Positions 26,136 through 34,415 of a DNA stretch of 38,682 nucleotides are shown here, in pieces. Position 1 is the first letter of the stretch. Each line of letters begins with the position of its first letter. This stretch comes from Flavobacteriales bacterium (GTDB lineage Bacteria; Bacteroidota; Bacteroidia; Flavobacteriales; BACL11). Location: the NCBI GenBank assembly GCA_018647945.1, contig JABGSE010000023.1, forward strand, positions 1-38,682, given 5' to 3'. The position numbers were made by a program, and so were the translations under genes. The notes under the pieces are model-generated. The model saw only the letters and a program-made list of their open reading frames with translations, had not been told where the DNA came from and ran no database searches.

Positions 26136-27341
26136 ATGAAAACCGTAGTAATTGGTGGTGGAGCGGCTGCATTTTTTGCGGCAATAAACACAAAAGAACA
26201 TTTCCCAAATTCGGAGGTAGTTCTTTTTGAAAAAACAAGCAAACTACTTTCTAAAGTATTGGTTTCCGGTGGGGGAAGGTGCAATGTTACCAACTCGGAA
26301 ACTTCTATTTCTAGTTTTTCAAAATGTTATCCCAGAGGAGAAAAACAACTCAAAAAATTATTTGGTACTTTCAATAATCACCATACCATAAAATGGTTTG
26401 AAAGTAGAGGAGTGGAACTTGTTGCAGAGCAGGACGGAAGGATGTTTCCAAAATCGAACAGATCTCAAACTATTTATGATTTATTCTTGTCCGAAACAGA
26501 AAGATTAGGAATAAAAATACAATTAAAATCAGGGATTAATTCTATAAAACAAGAAGGAGAGAAAATAAATTTGGAAGTAAACGGACAAAACCTCCTTTTT
26601 GATAAAGTGATTGTTTGTACGGGCGGCTCTCCAAAATTAGAAGGATTTAATTGGATCAAAACCTTAGGACATAAAATAGAAAATCCTGTCCCCTCCCTTT
26701 TTACTTTTAATATTCCGAATGAGAACATTACAAAATTAATGGGACTTTCGGTACCTAATGCTATTGTTAGTATTCAGGGTACAAAACTCAAAAATAAAGG
26801 ATCACTTCTTATCACCCATTGGGGAATGAGTGGTCCTGCAGTTCTAAAACTTTCTTCCTTTGGATCTAGAATGCTTTCTGATCAGAAATACGATTTCAAT
26901 ATAAATATTTCGTGGTGTGGGGAAAGTAATTTTGAAGGAGTAAAAGAATATTTTCAAGATGTGATTCGTGCAAATACAAAAAAGAAATTATTTAATATTC
27001 GCCCCTTTAATTTTCCGAAAAGATTGTGGAGTTATTTGTTGCAACGCTCCGAAATATTAGAAGAAAAACCATGGGGAGAGTTAGGAAAAAAACAATTAAA
27101 TAAATTAGTACAAACTATTTGTAACGATACTTACTGGGTAAAAGGAAAAACTACTTTTAAAGAGGAGTTTGTAACTTGTGGAGGTATTAGCCTGGAAGGT
27201 ATTAATATGAAAACCATGGAGAGTAAACACATAAAAAACCTTTACTTTGCAGGAGAAATTTTAGATATTGATGGAGTTACAGGAGGATTTAATTTTCAGG
27301 CCGCTTGGACTACTGCTTTTATCGCTTCAAAACTGAACTAA
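26136..27341 (+). CDS. NAD(P)/FAD-dependent oxidoreductase, BaiN/RdsA (HI0933/YhiN) family
   Basis: 401 residues. The N-terminal dinucleotide site is VVIGGGAAAFFAAI (4-17), followed by the family-specific SGGGRCNVTNSE, VCTGGSPKLEG, LITHWGMSGPAVLKLS and the C-terminal LYFAGEILDIDGVTGGFNFQ. These flavoproteins are widespread and poorly characterised. The start follows the ABC ATPase stop with no gap, and the end overlaps rluF in TAATG. It is cytosolic. The physiological reaction is unknown. Confidence 0.92.
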   Translation: MKTVVIGGGAAAFFAAINTKEHFPNSEVVLFEKTSKLLSKVLVSGGGRCNVTNSETSISSFSKCYPRGEKQLKKLFGTFNNHHTIKWFESRGVELVAEQDGRMFPKSNRSQTIYDLFLSETERLGIKIQLKSGINSIKQEGEKINLEVNGQNLLFDKVIVCTGGSPKLEGFNWIKTLGHKIENPVPSLFTFNIPNENITKLMGLSVPNAIVSIQGTKLKNKGSLLITHWGMSGPAVLKLSSFGSRMLSDQKYDFNINISWCGESNFEGVKEYFQDVIRANTKKKLFNIRPFNFPKRLWSYLLQRSEILEEKPWGELGKKQLNKLVQTICNDTYWVKGKTTFKEEFVTCGGISLEGINMKTMESKHIKNLYFAGEILDIDGVTGGFNFQAAWTTAFIASKLN

Positions 27342-28084
27342 TGAGCGAACCAAAACTTACCCGAATAAATAAATTTTTATCAGAAATAGGATTCTGCTCC
27401 AGAAGAGCTGCTGATAAATTAATAGAACAGGGAAGAGTAAAAATAAATGGAGAAGTTCCGCTTATGGGTACTAAAGTTTCGGAAGAAGATGAGGTAAGTG
27501 TAAATGGAAAAGTAGTGCACAGAGCCAAAAAGAAAAAAATGATTTACCTTGCCTTTAACAAACCAGTTGGTGTGGTTTGCACCACCGACCAAGTAAGGGA
27601 AAGAGATAATATTATCGATTTTATAAATTACCCCACACGAATTTTTCCTATCGGAAGATTGGATAAACCCTCTGAAGGACTTATCTTCTTGACTAATGAT
27701 GGAGATATTGTAAACAAGATATTGCGTGCTCGTAACAATCATGAAAAGGAATATGAAGTAACGGTACACAAGCCAGTAACCAAGGAATTTATTGAAGAAA
27801 TGAGTAATGGAGTTCCTATTTTGGACACTATTACTAGAAAATGTAAAGTAAAACATACTGGGAAAAACACCTTCAAAATTATTTTAACACAAGGATTAAA
27901 CCGGCAAATCCGTAGGATGTGTGAGTACTTGGAATATGATGTAAAAAAACTAAAAAGGGTAAGAATTATGAATATAAAATTAGATATTCCTGTTGGTACT
28001 TACCGTGACTTTACTGCTGCCGAGCTAAATACCATAAATCAATCAGTAGAACTTTCTAATAAAACTTTTGAGGAAGGTAAGTAA
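27341..28084 (+). CDS. rluF: 23S rRNA pseudouridine(2604) synthase
   Basis: 247 residues from the ATG at 27341, chosen over an upstream ATG 36 bases earlier because S4-domain proteins start near LTRINKFLSEIGFCSRR. The N-terminal S4 RNA-binding domain (about 5-65) is followed by the synthase core with catalytic Asp108 in GRLDKPSEGL. The stretch IFLTNDGDIVNKILRARNNH closely resembles E. coli RluF as I recall it, and distinguishes it from RluB or RluE. It modifies U2604 of 23S rRNA. It is the last gene of its + strand group, one base from convergent DUF2480. Confidence 0.93.
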   Translation: MSEPKLTRINKFLSEIGFCSRRAADKLIEQGRVKINGEVPLMGTKVSEEDEVSVNGKVVHRAKKKKMIYLAFNKPVGVVCTTDQVRERDNIIDFINYPTRIFPIGRLDKPSEGLIFLTNDGDIVNKILRARNNHEKEYEVTVHKPVTKEFIEEMSNGVPILDTITRKCKVKHTGKNTFKIILTQGLNRQIRRMCEYLEYDVKKLKRVRIMNIKLDIPVGTYRDFTAAELNTINQSVELSNKTFEEGK

Positions 28085-28085
28085 T

Positions 28086-28592
28086 CTATTTCTTCTTAAA
28101 AACTGGAACAGCAGAACACGCTTCCCCAAACATTAAACTACTAACTGTATTTTGTAATTTTTTAGTAATAGCAATGTATAAGGCTTCTGTTAATGGAATT
28201 TGTCCACAACCTTTTACAATTACTTTTTTACCTTCAAATTCTGAAGGGTTAATTGCGTCAATATTGTTTGTGAAAATTTTCTGAAACACATTTTCTTTTG
28301 TTCCAAAATGGATCTCAGAATTAGCGGTATTTAAGTAGGAAGTTACGAGCATAAAAGCCCACATGGGTACAATTGCATCCGAACTACAATTAAGAGCTAC
28401 AACTTTATCCGTATAGTTGGTGAAATCAAACTCTTTTAGTGCAGTTCGGAATTCTTTTTCTTTCAGGAAAATTCCTTCAAAAAGAAATTCTTTTATATCC
28501 AAAACTGCAATAGATTTTGTTGGGGCATAATCTGTCAAATCAATCGTAATCAAACTACTATTTGCTACTCTATTTACAATTTCGTCACTCAT
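28086..28592 (-). CDS. DUF2480 family protein, last gene of the suf operon
   Basis: 168 residues, matching the Bacteroidota DUF2480 family, of unknown function. Three cysteines sit in motif-like contexts: Cys69 in ALNCSSDAIVPMW, Cys129 in VKGCGQIPLTEA and Cys159 in MFGEACSAVPVF. There is no signal peptide or membrane segment, so it is cytosolic. It starts 2 bases after sufT, and this tight linkage to Fe-S assembly genes suggests a role in cluster or sulfur handling. That role is inferred from context only. Confidence 0.82.
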   Translation of the reverse strand: MSDEIVNRVANSSLITIDLTDYAPTKSIAVLDIKEFLFEGIFLKEKEFRTALKEFDFTNYTDKVVALNCSSDAIVPMWAFMLVTSYLNTANSEIHFGTKENVFQKIFTNNIDAINPSEFEGKKVIVKGCGQIPLTEALYIAITKKLQNTVSSLMFGEACSAVPVFKKK

Positions 28593-28594
28593 TT

Positions 28595-28918
28595 TTATAA
28601 CATTCCTAGTTCTAATTTTGCTTCTTCACTCATCATATCTTTTGTCCAAGTAGGTTCAAAAGTTATTTCTACTTTCACCTTTTTTACAGCAGGAATTACT
28701 CTCACTTTTTCTTCCACCTCAACTGGTAGAGTTTCTGCAACTGGGCAATTTGGAGAGGTGAGTGTCATGGTAATATTCACATCACATTCTTCACTTACTT
28801 CAATATCGTAAATTAAACCAAGTGCATAGATGTTTACAGGTATTTCCGGATCGTAAATCTCACAGATTACCTCTGCCACTTCCTCTCCTATTTTTTGTAA
28901 TTCTTTTTCTGTTTTCAT
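28595..28918 (-). CDS. sufT: SUF-associated Fe-S assembly protein SufT (MIP18/DUF59 family)
   Basis: 107 residues. The MIP18/DUF59 fold shows IYDPEIPVNIYALGLIYDIEV and the conserved Cys58 in MTLTSPNCPVAETLP. SufT-type proteins help maturation or delivery of Fe-S clusters to clients, though their exact step is uncertain. It sits 2 bases downstream of sufE and 2 bases upstream of DUF2480. Confidence 0.88.
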   Translation of the reverse strand: MKTEKELQKIGEEVAEVICEIYDPEIPVNIYALGLIYDIEVSEECDVNITMTLTSPNCPVAETLPVEVEEKVRVIPAVKKVKVEITFEPTWTKDMMSEEAKLELGML

Positions 28919-28920
28919 AA

Positions 28921-29337
28921 TTAGTTATTGAAAGCTAATGCGTATAATTTCATTTGTTTTATCATGGAAACTAATCCGTTTGCACGAGTAGGAGAGAGTT
29001 GCTCTTTCAGTCCTATTTTATTTATAAAGTCAAGTTTTGCAGTTGCAATTTCTGATGGAGCTTGTCCTGAAAGCACATTTATTAATATTGCGACAATTCC
29101 CTTGCTCATAATAGCATCACTATCTGCTGTGTAAATAATTTTTCCATCAGTATGTTCTGCATGTAACCACACTCTACTTTGGCAGCCTCTTATAAGGTTA
29201 TCTTCTGTTTTGTATTTCTCATCAATTGGGGATAATTCTTTTCCTAAATCAATAAGGTATTCGTACTTCTGTATCCAATCGTCAAACATTGCAAAATCCT
29301 CTATTATTTCTTTTTGTATTTCTTGTATTGTACTCAT
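28921..29337 (-). CDS. sufE: Sulfur acceptor protein SufE
   Basis: 138 residues; accepts persulfide from SufS and passes it to SufB. The acceptor is Cys52 in LIRGCQSRVWL, the defining motif. SEIATAKLDFINKIGLKEQLSPTRANGLVSM at the C-terminal side matches the family (shown here for its LSPTRANG core). The start overlaps the sufS stop by one base (TAATG), consistent with coupled synthesis of the SufS-SufE pair. Confidence 0.96.
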   Translation of the reverse strand: MSTIQEIQKEIIEDFAMFDDWIQKYEYLIDLGKELSPIDEKYKTEDNLIRGCQSRVWLHAEHTDGKIIYTADSDAIMSKGIVAILINVLSGQAPSEIATAKLDFINKIGLKEQLSPTRANGLVSMIKQMKLYALAFNN

Positions 29338-30551
29338 TACGATAACATCAATTTTGCCTTTTTAATGGCATTTATACAAAGATCAATTTCCTCTTTAGTA
29401 TTGTATATTGCCAAAGAAATTCGTGCCGTTCCCGGGATGTTAAATTTCTCCATAATAGGTTGTGCACAATGGTGTCCTGTTCTGATTGCAATTCCCATTT
29501 TATCTACAATCATTCCAATATCGTAAGGATGTAAACCTTCAATATTAAAAGATAGGATAGCGGATTTATTTTTAGCCGTTCCGTAAATTTTCACTCCTTC
29601 AATTTTAAGGATTTCAGATGTTACGTATTGTAAGAGTTCATCTTCATACTTTGCAATCGTTTCAACCCCTAAATTAGTTATAAAATCAATTGCAGATTTA
29701 AAAGCAATTACTCCAGCAATATTTGGAGTTCCTGCTTCAAATTTATGTGGTAATTCGGCATAAGTAGTTCCACTAAAACTCACTTCTTTTATCATTTCTC
29801 CCCCTCCTTGATAAGGAGATAATTCGTTTAATATTTCTTCTTTTCCATACAATACACCAACTCCTGTTGGTCCGAACATTTTGTGAGACGAAAAACAATA
29901 AAAATCAGCATTTAATTCTTGCATATTTATGGAAACATGAGAGGCAGCTTGAGCTCCATCAATCAATACTTTTGCTCCTATTTTGTGAGATTTTTCAATA
30001 ATTTCTTCAATATCATTTATTGTTCCCAATGCATTTGAAATATGAGAAACTGCTACTAATTTTGTACTTTCAGAAAGGAGATTGTTAAATTCATTCATAT
30101 CCAATTCCCCATTATCCAAAAGAGGAATTACCTTTAAAGTTGCTTCACTTTGCTCGCAACACATTTGCCAAGGCACAATGTTAGAATGATGTTCTAATTC
30201 TGTAATAATAATTTCATCTCCTTTTTTAAAAAGTGTTCTGAATCCGTTTGCAACTAAGTTGATGGAGTCAGTAGTTCCTTTAGTAAAGATGATTTCATGA
30301 CTGTGTTTCGCACCAATAAACGCTTGAATGGTATTTCTTGTCTCTTCAAATTTATCAGTTGCCAATCCACTTAAAAAATGAACTCCCCTGTGTACATTGG
30401 AGTTCTCATTTTGGTAATAATTAGATTCTGAATCAATAACTGCTTGCGGCTTTTGAGTAGTAGCTCCATTGTCAAAATACACCAAATCCTGTCCGTTTAC
30501 CTTTCGGCTCAGGATAGGGAATTGTTTTCGTATTTTACTGATGTCTAACAT
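29337..30551 (-). CDS. sufS: Cysteine desulfurase SufS
   Basis: 404 residues; a PLP enzyme that takes sulfur from cysteine. ELEHHSNIVPW (118-128) and the PLP lysine Lys224 in SSHKMFGPTG match the group II desulfurases, and Cys362 in RTGHHCAQP carries the persulfide. It is contiguous with sufD upstream (no gap) and overlaps sufE by one base. Confidence 0.97.
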   Translation of the reverse strand: MLDISKIRKQFPILSRKVNGQDLVYFDNGATTQKPQAVIDSESNYYQNENSNVHRGVHFLSGLATDKFEETRNTIQAFIGAKHSHEIIFTKGTTDSINLVANGFRTLFKKGDEIIITELEHHSNIVPWQMCCEQSEATLKVIPLLDNGELDMNEFNNLLSESTKLVAVSHISNALGTINDIEEIIEKSHKIGAKVLIDGAQAASHVSINMQELNADFYCFSSHKMFGPTGVGVLYGKEEILNELSPYQGGGEMIKEVSFSGTTYAELPHKFEAGTPNIAGVIAFKSAIDFITNLGVETIAKYEDELLQYVTSEILKIEGVKIYGTAKNKSAILSFNIEGLHPYDIGMIVDKMGIAIRTGHHCAQPIMEKFNIPGTARISLAIYNTKEEIDLCINAIKKAKLMLS

Positions 30552-31775
30552 TTATAAACTGAAATCTAAATCAACATTTAGTTTTTTGGCAAGTAGTTTT
30601 TGAGCTAATAGTTTAACTTCTTCAACCGAAATATTTTCAATTGCTTCAGATGCGAATGCGTAGGTTAAAACCGCCTTTGCTTCTTCCACTCCAATACCTC
30701 TACTTCTCATGTAAAAAAGTGCATCTTCATCCAATTGTCCGATAGTACAACCATGACTACATTTCACATCATCCGCATAAATTTCCAATTGTGGTTTGCT
30801 GTCAATAGTAGAAGTTTCGCTAAGTAAAAGGTTGTTGTTGGACTGGAATGCATCAATTTTCTGCGCGTCTTGCCTCACCATAATTTTACCATTAAATACT
30901 CCCTTTGAATCTCCTAAATAAATCCCTTTATACATTTCGTTGGAGCGGCAATGAGCTTGTTTATGGTCCACAAAAGTATGATTATCTGCTATCTGATTAT
31001 CATCTAGTACCGAAACCCCATTCATATTACTATCACAATTTGTTCCGTTTTGCTCAAAATTCAAGTTGTTTCTAGTTAGTTCTCCACCAAAAATTAGGGT
31101 GTTTACACAACAGTTAGTATCCGATTCCTGAAAAACATTCAGAGTGTCAATTAAAGTAGAGTTATTGGTATTGTTCTGAATTTTATTGTATTCAATTTTA
31201 GCGTTTTTTGCTACATTTATTTGTGTAAAGTGATTTACAAAACACTTGGATTTGTTCAAATTCTGAATTCGTTCCACAAATTTAATTTCAGCGTTTTCTC
31301 CTACAGAAATCTGATTTCTATATTGTTGAAAATTGTCCGTTTCTGAGTTTGTGAAAAATAAAATTTCAATAGGATTTTCTACCACAATGTTTTTATCAAC
31401 CGAAATGGTAAATCCTTTTTTTGCCAAAGCTGAATTTAAAGAAGACATCTCTGTATTGTTTGTAATATTACCTTCAGAAAAGTTAGAAATAGTAACTCCT
31501 TTAATAGATGGTTTACTTATTAAATTACCATTTACAAAAAGTATTCTATCAACAAGATTTAAAGAGTAATTTTCAATTTCATTTTCCGAAATATCAAAGG
31601 AACTTTCGTCAATTTTAAAATCGTTTTTTACAACTTTTCGTAAGGAAGTATATTTCCACTCCTCATCTTTAATACTCGGAAATCCTTTTGTCAAAAAAGA
31701 ATCCAATAACTCTTTTTTATCAGAAGACAAATTAATTCCTTCTGTATATGATTTTAAATTTTCAATTAATCCCAC
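30552..31775 (-). CDS. sufD: Fe-S cluster assembly scaffold subunit SufD
   Basis: 407 residues, the divergent partner of SufB in the SufBC2D scaffold. The beta-helix core ends with the conserved block EIYADDVKCSHGCTIGQLDE, whose His is the residue implicated at the SufB-SufD interface, followed by FYMRSRGI. The N-terminal PSIKDEEWKYTSLR motif is also typical. Its start overlaps sufC by 10 bases. Confidence 0.95.
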   Translation of the reverse strand: MGLIENLKSYTEGINLSSDKKELLDSFLTKGFPSIKDEEWKYTSLRKVVKNDFKIDESSFDISENEIENYSLNLVDRILFVNGNLISKPSIKGVTISNFSEGNITNNTEMSSLNSALAKKGFTISVDKNIVVENPIEILFFTNSETDNFQQYRNQISVGENAEIKFVERIQNLNKSKCFVNHFTQINVAKNAKIEYNKIQNNTNNSTLIDTLNVFQESDTNCCVNTLIFGGELTRNNLNFEQNGTNCDSNMNGVSVLDDNQIADNHTFVDHKQAHCRSNEMYKGIYLGDSKGVFNGKIMVRQDAQKIDAFQSNNNLLLSETSTIDSKPQLEIYADDVKCSHGCTIGQLDEDALFYMRSRGIGVEEAKAVLTYAFASEAIENISVEEVKLLAQKLLAKKLNVDLDFSL

Positions 31776-32527
31776 TTTTTATCCGCTTCTTTAGTTATCC
31801 AATCGTAGCCTTTTTCTTCAAGCTCATGAGCTAATTCTTTCCCTCCCGATTTTATAATTCTACCATTGTGTAAAACATGTACAAAATCTGGAACGATATA
31901 GTCCAACAACCTTTGGTAGTGAGTAATTACAATAGTTGCATTATCTTCACTTCTTAACTTGTTTACACCATTGGCAACAATTCTAAGTGCGTCAATATCT
32001 AAACCAGAATCAGTTTCATCCAAAATAGATAATTTAGGTTCTAATATTGCCATTTGGAAAATTTCATTTCTTTTCTTTTCTCCTCCCGAAAAACCATCAT
32101 TCATGTTTCTGGAAAGGTACCCTTTTTTGATGCTCAATAACTCCATTTTCTCTCTCAACTTTCTCAATAATTCCTTAGCTGGCATAGGATCTAAACCTGC
32201 AGCTTTTCTTCTTTCGTTAATAGAAGTTTTTATGAAGTTAGAAACTGAAATTCCTGGAATTTCTACAGGATATTGAAAAGATAAAAACACTCCTTTGTGT
32301 GCTCTTTCTTCTGGACTAAGATCCAATAAATCAGTTCCTTCAAAATCTATTTCTCCACCTTCCACTTCATATTCTTCTTTGCCAGCAATTACGGATGCAA
32401 GCGTACTTTTACCCGAACCATTTGGCCCCATAATAGCGTGTACTTGCCCTGTTTTTATTTCAAGGTTAATTCCTTTTAGGATTTGATTGTCTTCAATTCC
32501 TGCTTTTAAATTGTTTATCTTTAACAT
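31766..32527 (-). CDS. sufC: Fe-S assembly ATPase SufC
   Basis: 253 residues; the ABC-type ATPase of SufBC2D. Walker A is GPNGSGKST (35-43), the signature is FSGGEKKRNEI, and Walker B is SILDETDSGLD. There is no transmembrane partner, as expected, because SufC acts in the cytosol. It lies 10 bases after sufB and overlaps sufD. Confidence 0.97.
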   Translation of the reverse strand: MLKINNLKAGIEDNQILKGINLEIKTGQVHAIMGPNGSGKSTLASVIAGKEEYEVEGGEIDFEGTDLLDLSPEERAHKGVFLSFQYPVEIPGISVSNFIKTSINERRKAAGLDPMPAKELLRKLREKMELLSIKKGYLSRNMNDGFSGGEKKRNEIFQMAILEPKLSILDETDSGLDIDALRIVANGVNKLRSEDNATIVITHYQRLLDYIVPDFVHVLHNGRIIKSGGKELAHELEEKGYDWITKEADKKWD

Positions 32528-32537
32528 TTTGGTATTT

Positions 32538-33995
32538 TTAACCTACAGAACCTTCTAGGCTGATTTCTAATAATTTTTGTGCTTCTACTGCAAACTCCAT
32601 TGGTAATTGGTTTAATACATCTTTACAATAACCATTTACAATTAAGGTAATTGCTTGTTCTGTTCCGATTCCTCTTTGGTTGCAATAAAATAGTTGGTCT
32701 TCTCCTATTTTGGAAGTGGTCGCTTCATGTTCTATTTTGGAAGAATTATTTTTCACTTCAATATAAGGGAAGGTGTGTGATCCACATTTATCTCCCATTA
32801 ATAAGGAATCGCATTGTGAGAAGTTTCTTGAGTTTGTTGCTCCTTTTGCAATTCGAACCAATCCTCTATAATTACCGTTACTTTTTCCTGCTGATATTCC
32901 TTTTGCAATAATGGTGCTCTTGGTATTTTTCCCCAAGTGAATCATTTTTGTACCAGTATCTGCTTGTTGAAAATTGTTGGTTACCGCCACTGAGAAAAAC
33001 TCTCCTATAGAGTTATCTCCTTTTAAAATACAAGAAGGATATTTCCAAGTTACTGCAGAACCAGTTTCTACTTGCGTCCAAGAAATTTTCGCATTTTTAT
33101 AACAGATTCCTCTTTTGGTTACAAAATTAAATACTCCACCAACACCTTCAGCATTGCCAGGATACCAATTTTGTACCGTAGAATATTTTATGTCCGCATC
33201 ATCCATTGCAATAAGCTCTACCACAGCAGCATGTAGTTGGTTTTCATCTCTCATTGGAGCGGTACAACCCTCTAAATAACTTACTTGTGAACCTTCATCA
33301 GCAATCAATAAAGTTCTTTCAAACTGTCCTGTTCCTGCTTCATTAATTCTGAAGTAAGTAGAAAGTTCCATGGGACATTTTATGCCTTTTGGGATATAGC
33401 AAAATGAACCATCAGAAAATACTGCAGAATTGAGTGCTGAGAAGAAATTATCTCTAGCAGGAACAACTGTTCCTAAATACTTTTTTACTAATTTTGGATG
33501 ATCCTGTATTGCGTCGGAGATAGAGCAGAATATAATTCCTAAATCTCCTAATTTCTCCTTGAATGAAGTAGCTACCGATACAGAGTCCATAACGATATCT
33601 ACAGCCACATTAGCTAATTTATTTTGTTCATTAATAGAAATCCCTAGCTTATCAAACATCTTTTTCATTTCCGGATCCAAATCATCTAAACTGTCCAAAA
33701 CAGGTTTTTGTTTAGGAGCGGAATAATAAATTATATCTTGATAATTTGGTTTTGCATAACTAACATTTGCCCATTCTGGTTCCTCCATTTCTATCCAAGC
33801 TTTGTAGGCTTTTAGTCGGTAATCTAACATCCATTGTGGTTCATTTTTCTTTGCAGAAATAATACGAACCACATCTTCAGAAAGTCCTTTTGGAATAGTA
33901 TCTGACTCTATATCAGTGGTAAAACCATATTTATATTCGGTTGTAGTTACTTTTTCTAATAACTTATCTTCTGATAGTTGTTTTTTTTCGATCAT
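32538..33995 (-). CDS. sufB: Fe-S cluster assembly scaffold subunit SufB
   Basis: 485 residues, normal for Suf[55 protein letters not shown] and the C-terminal [17 protein letters not shown] are all family blocks. The Cys in YCNQRG corresponds to the cluster-related cysteine of E. coli SufB. It builds nascent clusters with SufC and SufD. It starts 9 bases after the A-type carrier gene. Confidence 0.97.
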   Translation of the reverse strand: MIEKKQLSEDKLLEKVTTTEYKYGFTTDIESDTIPKGLSEDVVRIISAKKNEPQWMLDYRLKAYKAWIEMEEPEWANVSYAKPNYQDIIYYSAPKQKPVLDSLDDLDPEMKKMFDKLGISINEQNKLANVAVDIVMDSVSVATSFKEKLGDLGIIFCSISDAIQDHPKLVKKYLGTVVPARDNFFSALNSAVFSDGSFCYIPKGIKCPMELSTYFRINEAGTGQFERTLLIADEGSQVSYLEGCTAPMRDENQLHAAVVELIAMDDADIKYSTVQNWYPGNAEGVGGVFNFVTKRGICYKNAKISWTQVETGSAVTWKYPSCILKGDNSIGEFFSVAVTNNFQQADTGTKMIHLGKNTKSTIIAKGISAGKSNGNYRGLVRIAKGATNSRNFSQCDSLLMGDKCGSHTFPYIEVKNNSSKIEHEATTSKIGEDQLFYCNQRGIGTEQAITLIVNGYCKDVLNQLPMEFAVEAQKLLEISLEGSVG

Positions 33996-34004
33996 TATTT
34001 AATT

Positions 34005-34328
34005 TTATAAGGAGAAACTTTCACCACAACCACAAGTTCTACTTGCGTTTGGGTTGTTGAATACAAATCCTTTTCCATTTAGTCCGTCAGAAAATTCAAG
34101 AGTAGTGCCAACCAAGTATAAAAAGCTCTTTTTGTTGACTAAAAGTTTTATTCCATTGTCATCAATTAACTCATCTTCTTCATTTTTGGATTTATCAAAG
34201 TCCAATTTATAGCTCAATCCCGAACATCCTCCACTTTCCACACCAACTCTAACATAGGAATTTTCTTTCTCACCTTTCCCTAGTAAGTGTAGTAATCTGT
34301 CTCTTGCTGAATCACTTATATTTATCAT
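34005..34328 (-). CDS. sufA: A-type Fe-S carrier (SufA/IscA/HesB family), first gene of the suf operon
   Basis: 107 residues from the ATG at 34328. An ATG 30 bases upstream would add a basic extension absent from the family and lies at the promoter, so I rejected it. The three cluster-binding cysteines are Cys35 (SGGCSGLSY), Cys99 and Cys101 (RTCGCGESF). It carries Fe-S clusters to apoproteins. It leads the operon, with an exact -7 box 27 bases before the start. No IscR or SufR regulator gene is adjacent. Confidence 0.93.
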   Translation of the reverse strand: MINISDSARDRLLHLLGKGEKENSYVRVGVESGGCSGLSYKLDFDKSKNEEDELIDDNGIKLLVNKKSFLYLVGTTLEFSDGLNGKGFVFNNPNASRTCGCGESFSL

Positions 34329-34355
34329 CTTATTTAGAATTAATCTAATTTTACG

Positions 34356-34363
34356 CAAAGATA
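34356..34363 (-). promoter_or_regulatory. -7 promoter box of the suf operon
   Basis: The - strand reads TATCTTTG, an exact TAnnTTTG, 27 bases before the sufA ATG, and is followed by the same GCG/CG-like dinucleotides as other starts here. The -33 region has only a T-rich tract. I saw no recognisable Fur or IscR-type palindrome between it and the start. Confidence 0.5.
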
Positions 34364-34403
34364 CAAAAACAATTTGTTCTGGATAAAAGTAAATAAGAAT
34401 ATA

Positions 34404-34411
34404 TATCTTTG
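34404..34411 (+). promoter_or_regulatory. -7 box directly before thiL (leaderless candidate)
   Basis: TATCTTTG, an exact TAnnTTTG, is followed by CCGC and then the thiL ATG. Transcription should begin at or next to the A of the ATG. The nearest upstream TTG (34374-34376) is 27 bases away, longer than usual. Confidence 0.55.
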
Positions 34412-34415
34412 CCGC

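Noticed and set aside
27419-27856. 145-residue frame antisense to rluF
   Set aside because: Lies wholly opposite the well-supported RluF core; residue composition (Phe/Tyr/Ser-rich) is that of a reverse-strand shadow.
34329-34358. Ten-residue N-terminal extension of the A-type Fe-S carrier
   Set aside because: The upstream ATG lies at or within the -7 box, so it would not be transcribed, and the added basic residues are not family-like.
34374-34415. Fourteen-residue N-terminal extension of ThiL
   Set aside because: The upstream ATG precedes the exact -7 box at 34404-34411; ThiL proteins start near the later methionine.
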